Of a DNA stretch of 64,000 bases, positions 63,978 through 64,000 are shown in pieces. The position numbers were made by a program, and so were the translations under genes. Positions within the stretch are counted from its first letter, which is position 1. The number at the start of each line of letters is the position of its first letter. The notes beneath the pieces were generated by a model. The model searched no databases. It was not told the DNA's origin and was given only the letters and a program-made list of their open reading frames with translations. Origin of the DNA: Oryzias latipes (Eukaryota > Chordata > Actinopteri > Beloniformes > Adrianichthyidae); assembly GCF_002234675.1 (NCBI RefSeq), contig NC_019865.2, positions 31,213,945 to 31,277,944 on the forward strand. The letters are read 5' to 3'.

Positions 63978-64000
63978 CCCGTGGCAGACACGGGTGTGTG

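Larger units (their letters stand above)
62893..64000 (+). mobile_element. PIF/Harbinger transposon, left part
   Basis: Begins ggggcctcatttataaaggt then tgcgtacgcacaaaa, with a repeated internal gcgtacgcacaaaa-type motif (63020), a terminus seen in fish PIF/Harbinger elements. At 63689 a transposase start codon follows. The right end is outside the window. Confidence 0.75.

Overview
The window is nuclear DNA of a ray-finned (teleost) fish. Four spliced vertebrate-type genes with GT/AG introns lie among dense, nested fish-type transposons: L1/Tx1, Rex1/CR1-like and RTE LINEs, hAT, PIF/Harbinger and Tc1 DNA elements, a chromodomain Gypsy remnant, a tRNA-derived SINE and many MITEs. There is nothing prokaryotic: no operons, CRISPR or Shine-Dalgarno sites. 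Species is not determined; a ~210-bp TTAA-flanked MITE present five times would be a useful species marker.

Layout. 1-5.6 kb: a 19-bp minisatellite, then an L1 relic split by a hAT MITE and a solo LTR, a fold-back array and MITEs. 6.0-20.6 kb (+): an eight-exon membrane guanylate cyclase with two transmembrane helices around a helical, NIT-like ectodomain; all catalytic residues are present and I reconstruct 720 aa. Its introns hold a hAT element with a nested Harbinger, Gypsy and Tc1 relics, a SINE and a ~1-kb retro-insertion. 22.3-38.0 kb (+): rcc2 (twelve coding exons, 493 aa) behind a CpG-rich promoter. 38.0-44.4 kb (-): rpl22 (four coding exons, 131 aa), convergent with rcc2 so that the two poly(A) signals are about 80 bp apart. 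44.5-49.1 kb: composite LINE region (an L1 inserted in a Rex1-like LINE) bracketed by ~100-bp inverted repeats. 49.6-54.1 kb (-): icmt (five exons, 291 aa) and its 3' flank with a 23-bp minisatellite. 54.2-55.1 kb: two adjacent short LINE 3' ends, each with perfect target duplications. 57.4-59.3 kb (-): the 3' exons of rtel1, encoding both harmonin-N-like domains. 59.3-64 kb: CR1/L2 and L1 relics and the start of a PIF/Harbinger transposon running off the end.

The genes are independent housekeeping loci (chromosome segregation, ribosome, CaaX-protein methylation, telomere helicase) plus one probable sensory cyclase; nothing shows them forming one pathway. rpl22 and icmt are also neighbours in human (1p36.31), which supports the assignments. 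The most notable item is the NIT-like guanylate cyclase: its architecture is unlike the natriuretic/guanylin receptor cyclases and fits a small-ligand-sensing cyclase class known in invertebrates.
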